A stretch of DNA of 64,000 nt from Anseranas semipalmata (Eukaryota; Chordata; Aves; Anseriformes; Anseranatidae), in NCBI GenBank assembly GCA_013399115.1, contig VXAA01006069.1, positions 616,781 to 680,780 of the forward strand. Direction: 5' to 3'. The position numbers and the translations under genes are program-made. Within the stretch, counting starts at the first letter, position 1, and each line of letters starts with the position of its first letter. The notes below the pieces were generated by a model, which saw nothing but the letters and a program-made list of their open reading frames with translations, did no database searches and was not told where the DNA came from. Below, in pieces: positions 1-13,199 of the stretch.

Positions 1-2129
1 TATTCCATATTCCATTGTATATCACTGATTCTTTTATCAACTTCTTCAGTGCACAAGCATTAAAAGCTTTTTACTGCATATAGATCTTACAGGTTCACTT
101 TAAGCTCTGACCATTAAACCAAGCTCTTTCTATCTATTTGTCATCATTTGTAGTAATGGTTCTGCAGTTAGGTGCCTACCTGCTGCAGTCCCAATGCTGT
201 CTGATTAGACTCTTGTTGACACCTGTGCAGTTGAGTCTACTAGCTTTTCTTTTCATCTGAAAAAACCCTACAGGGCCCTATATGTGGTACAGTGAAACAG
301 TTTCTCAAAGTTGCTTGTCTTACGTACAAAGGAAGACCATATGTCAAATGCAGCTTTTCTTTTTTTGTGTGTCTTAAACTGACTTTCCCCATTCCAGAAC
401 TGAATCTGATCTCAGTGAACATGTCCTTTGCTTTTGCCTCTAATTTAAGAGTGTATTTTCCCAGGAGGTTTGGCTTTTTTTGAATCTCTGTCAGGCAGGA
501 ATGGTATGACTCCATAAACAAAATTCAGCCAAAGCTGTAACTTTCCTAGAGAAGAAAGGAGCCATAAGAAAAACTTCAGCTAGTGAATATTTTCAGTCTG
601 AGCAACAGAAGTACTGTGCATATATTAATATGCATTTTAAAACAAAAAATTAAATGCTTTTACAACAGACATTTGAGTAAATTTTGGCTATACTAATGAC
701 TATAGTAACTAATAAATTATCTGTCTTGGCTTGAAGCTCAAAATCCCTATATCCGTTGTGATTTGTTCATACAAGAAAGATCTAAGGGGGAGAAAACAAT
801 CACCTTGCTTAAATTATACTTTGCCAATATGGAAGAGCTCTGGTTGGCTAGTCTTTAGCCACCTACACTACAAATAATGCTCTAGTTATGAGAAGATAAT
901 ATTTATTATTGTATATTCTGAGTTTATTTTCTGGAGAGTGCAAAATAATACATCTCTTACAACCAGTTTTGTACAGCTTTCTTTAATTAGTTTCTTACTG
1001 GACAGTATTGTTTGCAGTAGTGCTCTTTTCTACTCCCATTTTTTTCTGCACGCTCCTTCAGCAGTCCTGATGGTAAAAGCATGTTGCAGGAGTGAGGTTA
1101 AGTATTAAAAAGGTAAGAAATGTTACACTTACAGAATCCCTTTAAGAGGCAACTCTTGACTACATTGTCATCTACTATTTCTGAAGTACAATCAACATAT
1201 CACTTCAGATAATGTTGCATTTGTGTTGTTGAGCACTTTGTTTATGCCAGAAAGTCTGGCAAATCAATTATCTGTCGCAGCTTTTCGAAGTGTGTGAGCC
1301 AAATCTGTGTTCTTGACTATTGCAGTCTCTAACCACTGGACTGTGTTGTATTCCTGTGACCAGAAACAAAGCATGTATTCACTGATCCACCAACATCTTA
1401 CTACTGTCTAATAAATAGTTCCATAGTCAGTGGCACAGCTGGTTCACAGGTTTATTCTACATTGCAGGTAAGATACATCCATATTTCAAGCCTGGCTGAT
1501 GATCTGGGTAGTTATTTTTAATTCACTCTCAAGGGCAGAACAAAGCTCTATTCTTGAGTATTTTTGTTCCCCAAGAACTGAGAAAACATTCCAGAAATAA
1601 TTTTTTCGGCTACCAACCACTGTTATTTGTTGATCATGGGTTGGCCACTGCTGTTGCATGGTTCGGCTACTTGTCAGATACACCGGCAAGCTTAAGAACA
1701 TTGTGAGATGTGACTCGCATTTGTAGGATACCTGTGCATGCAGCTAAGTTAGCTTCAAAGTAAAATCTCATCTCAAAATTGAACTTAAGGCAGCAATGCT
1801 GCTGGTTGAAAAAAAGTCTATAGTATATGACTGCTGACTAAAATAATAAAATATTTACTGCAGAGAAATGAGAATTTAATCACATAAAAGTCTGTCAGTA
1901 AAGACATACTGGGCCATTATGGCAATGAAAAACATTATAAGATATTACATCTGTCTCTGAGTTTGTGGGAGAAAAAATATGATATTGACAAATAAGTGAT
2001 TATGTAATTAGACTGTATTGTAATGTATACGCAAAAGGTGTAGAGCTAAAAAGATTTTGAGTTTCAGGGCTCAATCATGTGACATTTCTAACGTAGTTTT
2101 CTGAAAAATCGCTAAGTTGGATTTATAGG
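1..2129. other. Unique AT-rich noncoding DNA
   Basis: No recognisable coding exon, RNA gene or transposon. One exon-like arrangement is visible at 1065-1112 on the plus strand: a long pyrimidine tract ending in AGCAG, 48 bases, then AAAAAG followed by GTAAGAAA. All three frames of the 48 bases contain a stop, so it could only be a noncoding exon or a decoy. The short open frames here have no recognisable protein content. Confidence 0.6.
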
Positions 2130-2805
2130 ATCATAGAATCATAGAACAGCCCAGGTTGGAAGGGATCTTGAAAGGTCGTCTGGTTCAACCTTTCATGGGA
2201 AAGGGAAGCCTAGATGAGATTATACAGCACCCTGTCCAGTCGCATCTTGACAACCTCTAGTGATGGGGATGCCACCACATCCTCGGGGAGGTTGTTCCAG
2301 CGATTGTTCTCAAGGTAAAAAATTTCTTTCTTCTATCAAGATGAAACCTCTCCCAGTGCAACTTGCACCCATTGCCCCTTGTCTTCTCAGTGTGGCTGCT
2401 TGTGAAGAGAGAGTCTCCATCCTCTTTGTAGCTGCCCTTCAAGTACTGGGAAAGTGTGATGAGGTCTCCCCTGAGTATTCTCTGGGGTGAAGGGACCTAA
2501 CTCCTTCAATCTTTCCTCACAGGGAAGGCTCGCCACCCCTTTCATCATCTACCTGGCCCTCCTTTGGACTCTCTCCAGTCTGTCTGTGTCTCTCATATTG
2601 TGGGGACCAGAACAGGACACAGGACTCCAGGTGTGGCCTGACAGGTGCTAAGTGGTGGGATGATCTTGTCTCTGTCTCTGCTCACAGTGCCTCTGTGGAT
2701 GCAGCCCAGGATCCAATTTGCCTTCATGGCTGCAACATCAGCAGTAAATTTTACATGGGCCTTTGGGTAGCTGAGATTCAGTTGCTGACAAAGATCAGTA
2801 ACCTC
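2130..2805 (-). mobile_element. CR1 LINE, 5'-truncated copy, minus strand
   Basis: On the plus strand this starts with the reverse complement of the avian CR1 3' end (ATCATAGAATCATAGA, then a GGTTGGAAGGGATCTTGAAAG-like block). It continues through recognisable reverse-complemented CR1 3' UTR and ORF2 C-terminal sequence: a GAGGTTGTTCCAG block near 2287, a CATTGCCCCTTGTCTTCTC block near 2370 and GATGCAGCCCAGGATCCAATT near 2699. Similarity fades by about 2800. Read on the minus strand, the element enters late in ORF2 and runs to the normal 3' tail, the usual result of target-primed reverse transcription that stopped early. Point changes and small indels break the frame; one residual minus frame at 2593-2826 keeps a CR1-like KANWILGCIHRGT segment. 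It is dead. The 5' boundary is uncertain by tens of bases. Confidence 0.93.
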
Positions 2806-3230
2806 TATGGTTGACACATGCTGCACGGGTATGGCCTAAGGTGCGTAACGGCTGAATTCTGCTTTCCATTATGCCATTCTAAACCAAAGGCAGTACAATT
2901 AGATTTATTACTGACTTAAGCTAGTATAAGCAAAAGCAGATATTTCTTCTGAATTTGTGAGCCACTTGGAGAACACTTTTTAAAAAGCCCTGTATAGAAT
3001 AAATGTGCATTTTTCTCTTTCCCATATCTGTGTCCTGAAAAATAATTTTAATTGTAGCCGTGCTGGAATACCAGAGGTTTATCAAGAGTCACTAGAATGA
3101 AAACTTACATAAAAGAAGCATTCTGGTGTTCTTTAAAATGGTTGCTTGCTATTGTGTTTTCATCTCTGCTCATATAGTAGTTGTTTGTATCAAATGACTG
3201 CATTGCAAGCTATATTTTGTTATAGCCTAC

Positions 3231-3340
3231 TGCTGGGCTTCTTCCACCTTCCCCTGGAGCATCTTCCAGGCAGGAGACAGGAAGTTGAACTAACTGGTCT
3301 GTGATTCTGAGCATACATGGCAATTCGTACTATCCTAAGT
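3231..3340 (+). mobile_element. Old CR1-like LINE 3' end, plus strand
   Basis: The stretch TTCCACCTTCCCCTGGAGCA, then CAGGCAGGAGACAGGAAGTTGAACTAACTGGTCTGTGATTC-like sequence, then CATGGCAATTCGTACTATCC, follows the order of the 3' UTR of older reptile/bird CR1 subfamilies. Those read roughly as cctctgaagcatctgg, a gaggcaggatactgg block, a ggtctga block and atggcaattctta. Divergence is high and only about 110 bases survive. The assignment rests on remembered family consensus; a profile search against a bird/turtle repeat library would settle it. Confidence 0.55.
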
Positions 3341-5566
3341 TTGTATATTATATTAGAGCTTTGAAACTCTCACATTAGAGATGGGATATGGTTGCATTGC
3401 CCCAGGGATGCAGAGCTGAAGTACCAAAGGAACAAATTAACAGGATGTCACATTAAAATAATTTTTCGAAGGTAATTTAGGTAACTAGATTAATTTGAAT
3501 TAATTTAGGAATACTTAAATATAACATAATCACACCTAAATGATGTACAATATAAACAATAATTAAGGTAGAAAAATCAAATTTATGTAAAAAAGAGTCT
3601 AGGCTTTCCATGTTTGTACACCTCAAATACATCTGTTGAAAGAAAATAGTATCAGAAGGGAATGGTTTAAATTCCAAATCATGTAGTAAATGTAATGTGC
3701 CCTTTGACTCTTGGAGTCTTTCTGTAGGGTTTTTTTTAAAATCTGCCATTCTTTTCTGGCTCATTTTCCATTACCAGGGCTGGGCAAGCCCTTCTGTCTA
3801 GTAAAGAAAACTTGCATTTCTGGTGAAAATTAAAAGTGATCTGACCACAATCTATTATTGTTCATGAAACTATGTATATTGTCTGGTTTTGTTAATACAT
3901 GTGCTGTGGTTCTGTGTTATAAAATGTTTAGCAAATGGCACACAAAATTAGTGAACATACATATCAGTACTTTTTGGTGTGGACATTTTAACTGCAGAGA
4001 AGGTTTTAAGGGTGAAATGTGTATAAGTGCCAAAATAAAAAGAGTATTTGAAGCTTATGACGCAACTGAAATTGATTAAATAGTATGATTACTAATGTGG
4101 AAAAACTCATTTACAAATGGTTTGTGAAAAACGAGGAATTCCATTCACTGTAATTCATAGGTCAGGTTACCGTGGGAGTATTCACCCTATTAATTCAGCT
4201 CAAAGAAATGGCAAAAATATCTATTTTCATTTTCCCTGTTAACAGATTTCTTCAACTTGTTAATTTCCTTAAAAAGAAAAAATCCTGTTTGTCCATCCAG
4301 GCACCAGAGTTCCTTAGGAAAGTGTCTGTGCAATGGTCAGTATTCTGTGTTCTTCTGTCTTTATAAACACCATTTTTAAAATTATGATATGATTAATGAC
4401 TTTGATGACTATTAAGCCACTTTGATAACGAAGAACTAAAGCAAAACTCAGAATCAAACTACAGAGGTTTCATTGCTGCATGAAAAAGCAAGAATCATCC
4501 ATAGCCTGATGACAACTAGCTATTCAAATAAATGTTAAATTTTAAGACATACGGCTATAGGTGGTCATTGCAGTAGATTCCATTGCACAGCTTTCAGGAA
4601 GTTTACCTAATTTCAGTAATTCTATTATATTTTACAGAATAGACTCAGCAGTTTCCTGTCTGCAAACTTCCTCCCTGTTACTGAGCAATCAGTTGCTTGA
4701 AATACAAGCTATTGACAAGTACGGGAACAGACAGGTGTTTAATCAAGACTGCTTAGATGATAAATGAACCGCTGCAGAATATAGCTTACTACTCTGTGTA
4801 GTGCTTCTTAATGGAGAATATTCAGCTCTGTGCCAAAAGTTTCATCATGTGAACTTTTGGATCCAGAGCTTTTCCAAAAGCGTGCTTAATTGGTGAGAGA
4901 GATTCAACACTATGTGTGAACATCAGATTGATTTATAGCCTATTCAACACTACTAGCATGGTAGTTTTGCAAAGGATGAGATCATAAGCAAGCAGAGAAT
5001 TCGTCCTAATTAAACTATATATGTAAATCGTATCTAATATTAAAACAATCCGTAAGTCCGAAACAAGAGAAGTCATTACTGGATTCTGTTCCTCTGAAGT
5101 TTGTTTTGTTTGCTGTTAATGCTCATCTTATAAATGCTGTTGGGAGCTCTACCTAAAGAAAAAGATGAAAGCAATTATTACTTGAACTTCCTTAGACTTC
5201 AGCCACAAGTTCTTTTTAAGGAAATGTAATGAAATGAGGAAAATGAAGATCATGGGTGATGGAAGCGTGAGTCAGAATAAACAGAATATAGTAAGATGAA
5301 GAATGCCAACAATGGAAATCTCTGCTGAAGCTGATCTGCACTCATCTTTACATTCATGGAAGTGTCAGTTTGCTGCGAGAACAGGATGATGCGTACAGAA
5401 GGCAGTACTGTCCTGATCTGCATTCCCCATATAACCGATAAAAAATGTCTTGCTAAAAAAGGGAGTGACAATCCCTGTACTTTTCTAGTGCTTACTGCAG
5501 ATTTTTCCCATCAGACGTGGGAGTTACGAACGGAGCTGTGTGCATGTCTAGGGACAGTAGTGTCAC
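3341..5566. other. Unique noncoding DNA
   Basis: AT-rich sequence without recognisable genes or repeats. A 72-codon plus-strand frame (5356-5574) runs into a strong donor-like GAG|GTGAGTCA at 5571, but there is no convincing acceptor upstream and no familiar protein content. Confidence 0.6.
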
Positions 5567-5583
5567 TGAGGTGAGTCACCTCA
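5567..5583. promoter_or_regulatory. Perfect 17-bp palindrome centred on an AP-1 consensus
   Basis: The arms TGAGGTGA and TCACCTCA flank a single central G. The middle seven bases, 5572-5578, are TGAGTCA, the consensus bound by Fos/Jun (AP-1/TRE). Perfect dyad symmetry reaching five bases beyond the core on each side is more than the AP-1 site requires. Function is unproven; the same bases also resemble a splice donor (GAG|GTGAGT). Confidence 0.4.
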
Positions 5584-8458
5584 AAAGAGAACAGTTGGTG
5601 GAAGTGCTGCTTTCTTCTCCTCGTAGGAGGAAGCTCCAGTTGGCGGCTGGATATCTCTAGTTAGTTTATAGGACGCTTGTTCAGAGAATGTCTGAGTCAG
5701 CGTTTTTTTTAAGCCCGCTTCTTAAACAGATTGCCCAGTGCCTATCGTAGAGACAGGCTGCCCAGGAGAGGGTTGGCGTGTGGTACAAGCTGCTTTTTCT
5801 GTGGATGAATTAACTTGTTTTGTTCCATCAGCACAGCAACTTTCATCAACACACAGATCTTGGGAAGTAAAACAGATTTTGGACTGTGACTGAGGTGGTG
5901 CCTATTACCCACAACTCCCATAGCATTAACCTTTCTTATTAACTCTGGCAAAATCTATTTTCCACTTTAACTTCTCAGTAGTAAGTGTATTATTCAAGGC
6001 CAAGACTTGAGGTACGTAAAACAACCGTCAGTATCATACCCATTAAGCTGTCAGTTTTCAGCGGGGCACTGGTGATATTACCTATGGCTTCCTGTCTTCC
6101 TGACTCCCTCCAACAATCTCCTCTCCATCAGCTGCCTCTCTTATGCCCCAGAAACTGCTGTCAGTGGCCTGGCGGATGGCTCATTTGACATGTCTGTCAT
6201 GTTGTGAAGCGTGTGTAGGAGCTAGATTAAATGAAGAGAAAGCTAGCTCATCTGACTGCCTACTGAGGAGCTTCAGGTCAGGGAAAGCTTTCTCTACATT
6301 AGGACTGCAGTAATTGGGGGAGGAGAAAAGTAGAAGGCAAGGACAGATCTGCAGTGGGGTAGGGAGAGGGAGGCAGAGACTGGATGGGGATGGCTGAAGT
6401 ACATGTGCTGTTGGAGTATAGGAATAATAGCTCTTTTCAGTGCCACATTGGAGTCTTTGGGAACTTTTAAGGAAATCATTTACTGTCAGCTTTTTCAGCC
6501 TTAGTCTTTTAGTGCACAGTCTTCTCCTAGTGCTCACAGGCATTAACTCTTCCTGCTTCTGGAAAGCTGGAGAGCGAAAACAGAAATAGAAGGGCAGTGT
6601 AGAAGGGATGAATTCTGTCTGCCTGCGGATAGAAAGAGTGAGGCAACTGCCCCCAGCAACCTGAGTCTTTTTGTGGAGCTCACAGTACGTTACAGAAAAC
6701 TCATCTGAATAATTCTGCAAGCTCTGGATATCAGCTGCTTTTTTTTTTTTTTTTTTTTTCCAATAGATTGGTAATGCTCTCAGATACAGCAGTGAGGTGA
6801 ACACTGAAAATTTCTGGCACATTTTTAAGTAAAATGAGAAGGCAGCACTTAATATTGTATTAATGAAAAATCATCCCGGGAAAATATTGGAGAGAGTTAT
6901 TTTTATGCAAGTGTAGATTTTTGATGCCAAGACAATAAAGAGAAACCACAACTTGTTCCATTAAGCTTGTATCATATTGTCAGCTCTTGCCCATATGGAA
7001 AACATATAAATTGTCATGAAAACATGAAAATGGGACAATTTGGTAATGTTTTGAGTAGGCTTTATAAATATCGTATGTATTTTTAAATACATAAGTGATG
7101 CAGTTTTGAACACAAAAGAACCACAGTTGTGGCAGCCAGATTTTGCTGTGTTCCCAAAGCAGCAAAATTAGCAGAGCTGCAAATGTAGTTATTTAAAAGT
7201 TGGGAATTTGGAGTAAGTCAGAAAAAGTATAGTGAAATTAACAGATTCGGTGGGAAACCAATAAAAGCTAAAAAGAGCACAAATATTCATTCTTTTTCTC
7301 ACTGGAGGTCACAATTTGTGTATGCACTTCTCAATTTAACTGAGCTTTTGCACAAAGCCTCAGTCATTAAACCTAACAAGTACCTTGGTGACTGGAGCAG
7401 ATCTTCAGCTCGCGGGTGGATGAAGTAGTGATATGGTTGGGCAAAGGGTACAAATGTGGGCAGGTCTATGACCTTTCATCCTATTGTGTGCTTGTATGGG
7501 TCTGGAGAGTACTAAGACTGGGTCTACGTGTTTATTCCTAGCCCTGCTGTTAAACACACCAGTTGTACAGAATATCAGAGCTCAATAGATACGAGCGGAA
7601 AAATGAGGCTATGCGTTAACTGAGAATCTGGCTCATTATGCAGAGAGGAGGAATCAAAGGCATCTTTGCATTTTTTTTCCCCTTCTCTGCTGTGTTTCCC
7701 TTAAGTTATGTGTTGAATTCCTGCTGGTCTTAGGTTCAGGAAAAATAACTTTGCTAACACCAACACTGTTGGGTCTTATGGTGCGTGTTCCAGTAATTGA
7801 TGCAGGCTGGAGACTAGGAGATGTTTGGCAAGAAGAAGTGTTATTTTGGGATCCAGCTGGCGTAGGGTTCCCTCACACAGGGTAATCATCCAGTAGCTTT
7901 CTGCAGCTTTCTGCCAAAACTCCTTTCTGACTCGATTCCCTGTTTGTTGAGCCAATAACATTCCTTTTTTTCCCACCTCCTGTAAGCTCTTTTCCTACAA
8001 AGTTTAAACTCTCCAGAGCACATCAAACATACCTAGCTGCAGTCTCTTACTAGTACTCTAATACAGTTTCCAATATATTGCATTGTAATTCAGTAGAGTG
8101 TTCTGGACCTTGAAAACAATGTCACCTCTCTGTGCTAGGATTACCCCGTGTGTCACCTGGGGAGCCACCCGAATGAGAGCAGCCTGTCTCTTCTCCACGG
8201 AGGCCTGCTTGGTGTGCAAAACCCACCTGCCTGTCATTCCCTGCTGATTTGCGACTTACTGGGAGGGGGTGCACCTTCACTATGGAAGTTGGGCTTCCTT
8301 TTGTGGATTTTTTACAGCTTTGCACCCTGGTACTATGAGAATTTACTTCTGAAGCTGGGGAAATACAGCTCAAAATACTAGTGCTTTTAAAATATGTTGT
8401 AGGGGGATTCTGTACAGGAACCTCCCAAGACAGAGGAAAGAGAACATGCAATCAAAAA
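5584..8458. other. Unique noncoding DNA
   Basis: Mixed-composition sequence with no supported gene. It contains a 213-codon minus-strand frame (6181-6822) that I reject as coding because it reads through a poly-T tract as a lysine run and shows no domain. The remainder shows no recognised repeat. Confidence 0.55.
6739..6759 (+). repeat. Poly-T tract (21 T)
   Basis: An uninterrupted run of 21 T on the plus strand. No adjoining transposon 3' end was recognised, so it is most simply a homopolymer microsatellite. Confidence 0.9.
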
Positions 8459-8503
8459 GTAGTAGTAGTTGTTGTTGTTAGAGACAATGAGAGTAATAAT
8501 AAT
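8459..8503 (+). repeat. Trinucleotide-rich repeat
   Basis: Four AGT triplets pass directly into GTT triplets, and a few bases later come TAA triplets. It is a short, impure trinucleotide microsatellite. Confidence 0.75.
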
Positions 8504-8929
8504 TTGTCTTTTAAAAGAAGTCTAAGGAAAGGTCTTAGTGATTCATACTTACATAGAAAACAATATTGAAACATTTACTTCATAGATAGTAGCCAAGGGA
8601 TAAGATACAATTCTGGTGCTGTGTTTATATTGTATTTTGCAGACATATCTAATCTTCAGTGGCATGAGAAATGTTGTAGAAATGTATCTCATCAAAAATT
8701 GCTGCAGCACCATACTTAAAAAGCTGTCCTCTAGAAACCAGGTCAACTTTCATTGTAGCTTATGGTAATACATAAACACAGTGTAGTTTTTTATGTCTTA
8801 AAATGGTGCTAGCATAGATAGTAATGTGCTTTCATCTGTTACTTTTATCAGATTGTCTTATCTCCTTTGTGCCACCATACTCAAAATATTCAGAGTAGAA
8901 GTGTCTGCTTTATTTAATATGCACATAAA

Positions 8930-8990
8930 GGGCCCGATTCTGTTTACATTGAAGTCACTGGAGATTTCTGCCATTGATGGGAGCTGCATC
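8930..8990. mobile_element. Ancient palindromic MITE-like amniote repeat
   Basis: The segment begins GGGCCCGATTCTG, followed by CATTGAAGTCACTGG and then TGCCATTGATGGGAGCTGCATC. This matches the layout of a common palindromic amniote repeat in which a GGGCCTGATTCTG arm and a CATTGAAGTCAATGG block are followed by their inverted counterparts (CCATTGACTTCAATGGGAG). About six bases of the second inner block are missing and the distal arm is degraded. The family name is not given because I recognise it only from memory of turtle and bird genomes; a repeat-library search would name it. Confidence 0.5.
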
Positions 8991-11900
8991 AACTACCTGA
9001 ATTCTCCTCACTACATTTCGTTAGTGTTCTTTATGGTTAAGCACATGGGAAGTAGAGTCTGACTTCTGAAATCCTGAAAATATCGTTATGTTTGAAAAGA
9101 TTTTAGTTCTCTAGCTTTATCAGCAATTAAGAAAGCTTTCAGTTCTGTTCTGTCAAGGTGTCTGTGGGACCTTACAGTGTTAACAATATGCAAATTCTGG
9201 CAACAAAATGAACTCGAAATAAGGTGCATATATTCCGTGCTTTCTCTTTGCCTTCCAAGTCATTGGAAAAAATAAATAAATAAAAAGCTTCATTTTTTTC
9301 AGGGTTATAAAAATGATTGTCCTCTTTTAGGAGAAGTGACAGTGTGAGACTGTGGATGGAACTTTTCTCCTGTTTTTCTGTTGTCTGAGTGTGGGTTTAG
9401 GAGGTTTCACTTCCCCCAGATACAGGTTTTGAGTTAGTCTGGTGTTATTTGGAAGAAGATGCTATTAATGTCTCCTCTAATAGTCCCAAATCACCATGTG
9501 ATGCTAGTTTTTCAGTCGATGGTATCTTAACAGTTATTTAAATGTCTCTCTATATATTAAAGAATTTCAGGAAGAGGATTAAAGTTTTAGAGAATCTGTG
9601 AATAAAGTCTTTGGCAGTACAGCTGACAGTAAGCTTCTGTGTTTGGTTTGAAAAGAAAAACATAAGTAATTTCGTATTTTCTGTCATCTAACTGCTTCTT
9701 TTGATTCTATGGTAGCAGCAATTGGCTGAAATAATCACTCTCTTTGTGAGGTCTTTCATACAGAATAATTCTTTTCTCACTCATGGTATTTTTGCGTGGT
9801 TTTAGTCTCCTCTAGGCAGAAATGTTTCTGAGAGACTTTGGTTGGTTGAACCCAGTTGTTTGTCCTCCTTCATCTCCAAAGGAGGTTGAAGATCAGCTAT
9901 AAGTGATAGTCTAGGATCTTTTCTTCACTCCCAGGCTGTCTGCTTGTGTGTATGATGCTACTTTATTGTCAAAGAAAGAAGTTAAGTGAGCAGCATAGCT
10001 TTCCAGCCAGTCTTCCCAGGCACCTCTGAGATCATGTCAGTTGTGAGTCACTTTCTCAGAAAGGTTTTAGAAGAGCTCAATAAGCATCAAATTATGTAGA
10101 TATTTCTGTCAGTTTCATTGATATCCTGAAATTGTAAATGAACCTGGAAAACTCAGGCACACCAGTAGGCTTGTGAAGTCACTCTTCTTGTGTTTAGAAT
10201 TTTTTTTTTTTTTCACCAGACCAGGCAGAGTAAGAAGGTGTAAAATGCTTCTATAAAGTAGTTGAAATTTGTATTAAATTCATAAGCTTTCCATTGATCC
10301 CATTAAATAAGTTTGTATTTTTTTTGCCTGACTTTTGTTTATCTTTAATATTTTTTAATTTGGTATGTAGTTGGGAAGCACAGTGACAAGATTTTTCTCT
10401 TTTTTTTGAGACACTAATAAAGATTGATAATTTTAAATCAGATCACTTGAAAATGCTTTTCAAGTTTAGGATCCAACACATGGCCAGGTCTTTGGGTCTC
10501 AGAAAGCCTTTGGTGAGATTGATGTGCTTTTATCAATGGGGGTATAGAGAAAATATTCTCCTAGTTTTCTGTTGCTTTAAGAGGCAGAAGATATCTGTGG
10601 TGAGTCATGGAGGAGTTTAGTTGTGATAAGTTACTAAAATGCATTTTGGCAGAGGATGGAGAAGTGGCTACTCAATCTGTTGTGAAACAAGAGTCTTTCG
10701 ACCCATTTTTCAAAGTGTTCATAGTTCCCATTTCAAGGGAAGTCAGACAATAAAAATAGTAAGCAGAGAAAACTAATGTGTATCTGGAATACTTTAATTA
10801 AAAATAATAATTATAATGGACCCATGGTGCTCGTGAACTCCTGTTTTCTTCTTATTGTTGATTGATTTTGATAAATTTTACTCTCACAGCAAATTATGTT
10901 GCTGTTCTCTTACATTTCATGTTTGATTGCTGGGAGATTGTGAAGCAATTTAAATGGGACTTCTATGAAAAAAAAACAGCTCTGTTTTTGAGTTTAAACA
11001 ACATCCTTTATTTTAAAGATAGTTGTTTTAGTTCGGGGATTTTATAATAAAAGATTTTGCAATAAAGATCCCAAGCTGCCCCACCATATAGCAAGAACTA
11101 AATAGTTTGGATGATGTTGGTGGATGGTCTTTTGAAAACATGAAGTAAATGATGACATCCAGGAAATTAAAATACAGCCTTGGTAAGGGCAGTGTTCAAA
11201 CAGAATGATTGTGGTCCAATTTTTACATTGGAAATTATTTCCTGTGCAGGCTTTGCTTCTAATCACGGGTTCCCATGCGAATACCTGGTTTATTCCTTAT
11301 CCTGGAAGGCCATGCATCTTCCAGGCATGCTGTCAGCTCTACCCTGAGAGTGCTCTTTCTGTTGGTAGGATGAGCTAGTGGTGTACAGGCTGTTTCTTTT
11401 GGAAGCCTGCTCTTCATTGCTGCCAGGAAAGTAAAGTTGCACCTGGTTTTGTTTCCTGATGTACATCCTTTAAGACAGGACAGATCCCTTTTCTCTGAAT
11501 CTGTAACTCTAGGACAAACTGTAATTTTACCTTAATTTGCAGTGATTCATGTATTGTAGACGACAGTCCAGAATGCTACAGGGATTCTGGCAAGAGGGGG
11601 AGACTGACTGTCAACGTGTCTTTGCTAAGGAACCTGAAAAGTGAAGTATGGCGCTGCGGATGTGAAGGGTTATGAGAGTGACAGAGGTTGCTATCAGAGC
11701 AGCGGTCTTTAGAAGGGGATTGTGGTTCAATTGTCGCAGCTTACTGAAAACAAAGGTAGGGCAATGGCTGGTTTAAGAACACTGTCTTTTTGTTATGTGT
11801 TCAGTAAGACAGGGAAAATGGCTCAGAGCAAATCTGATACGATCCTGAATTTTTTCTTCCAAAACTTGAAGACAGTCCAGACAAAGTGATGGCCTTCAAG

Positions 11901-13199
11901 TAAGATGACCGCTTTTCCTTTTTTGTATTTTCTCACTTCTTTGTGCAAGAAATGGTTGTACAAGGAAGTGACTATTGCGAGGAACTGAAGTCCTTAATGA
12001 GTACACACTGCCATTTCTTAACTGCGAACTTGAGTCTTGGTACAGGGGTACAGGACATTGGTGGACTTAAGTCTTTGACTAAATTTATGCATGTTTTCAA
12101 TTTTATCACTTGGAATGCATATGTGAGAAGATGTTTAGAATTTGAGCCTCATTTTCTTCATTCAGAGGAGAGGTGGCACCAGCGGGCAGGGCTGATCGCC
12201 TGTCCAGGTGGTTCAGCTGTGGGATGGAGCAAGAGCTGGGGGCAGATGAGCCAGTTTTGCATACTCAGGCAAGGAGAAAAGGAAGAATCACAGGTGTCTG
12301 AGGGGGAGAGGAACGGCTATGTCATTCCTTTCACATACCTGCAAGCACAACATTTATTTTATACAGACACTGGCAAAGTGGGAAGAAAAAAAAGTAAAAA
12401 TTTTGTGTTTGCTAGAACACAAAGTGGCAGTTGATTCAGCCTCCAAAGAAGACAGAAACAGAAACGAAGTCTTAAACCACAGGGTGTATACAGAATGTGA
12501 AAGTTGTCACGATCAAACATTGTTGATCCAAAATCTATTCTTGTGTAGTTCTCAAATATTCCTCTCTCATCTCATGAGAGAATCAATCTACTCCCTATGT
12601 ATTTTCTGACCTTCTGATCTTGTGATCAAAATAGTCAGACTTCTTTGGGACAGACTGTCATATTTTCAACACGAGATGTATCTACGTTTCAGTGGAAAGA
12701 AGGACATGTACAGAATAGTCGCAGAGTCAAACTTGCAAAGTTAAAAAAATAGCTATATCTGTCTTGGGGATTTCTCATTTTGGTTTGCCTGAAACAAAGT
12801 GAGCCTGCACATATCCAGTTGTGTTCAAATACTGTAATAATTCAGACCGCATAAGAAAAGTACCTCATCAGATATCATCAAAGGACATAAGAAAGGAGTT
12901 ATGCTCCGACTATGGTTTTTAAAATAACCTGTTAAAAGAACACGGTTATTAAAAAAATTTCATAATTATTTAGAACTCCAAATAGACTTTAACTCATTTG
13001 ATTTTTATAGACTAGTAGTCTTTAATCTCCACCGCAGAATCTGAAGAGTACCTGTTACATACTGGTAAATTAGTTGTCAATCCCTTGGGCAGTATATTTT
13101 AATATCAGTATTATATGGTAGATGATATAAATCTTGTGTACGGTATTATTAGCTTAGGCAGCTGCTGACTTAAAAAGGCCAGTTTAACAAGTCACCACT
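8991..13199. other. Unique noncoding DNA
   Basis: No supported gene. Notable small items: a T14 run at 10200-10213; an 8-bp inverted repeat CCTGGAAG/CTTCCAGG at 11301-11325; and a 163-codon plus frame at 11943-12434 that is probably fortuitous, since it has no recognisable domain and no splice or promoter context. Confidence 0.55.

Noticed and set aside
2260..2490. Overlapping open frames on both strands
   Set aside because: They lie wholly inside the CR1 copy at 2130-2805, and the plus frame is antisense to CR1.
6181..6822. 213-codon minus-strand open frame, the longest non-transposon frame
   Set aside because: It crosses the 21-T tract as a lysine run, shows no domain or family likeness, and has no splice or promoter context. 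Pyrimidine-rich DNA with few stops explains it.
7525..7620. Possible second MIR-like fragment
   Set aside because: Only isolated words (TTATTCCTAGCCCTGC, AAAATGAGGCT) match and their order is uncertain.
11943..12434. 163-codon plus-strand open frame
   Set aside because: No recognisable domain, overlaps another open frame in a different phase, and lacks flanking gene signals. One frame of this length in 64 kb is not surprising.
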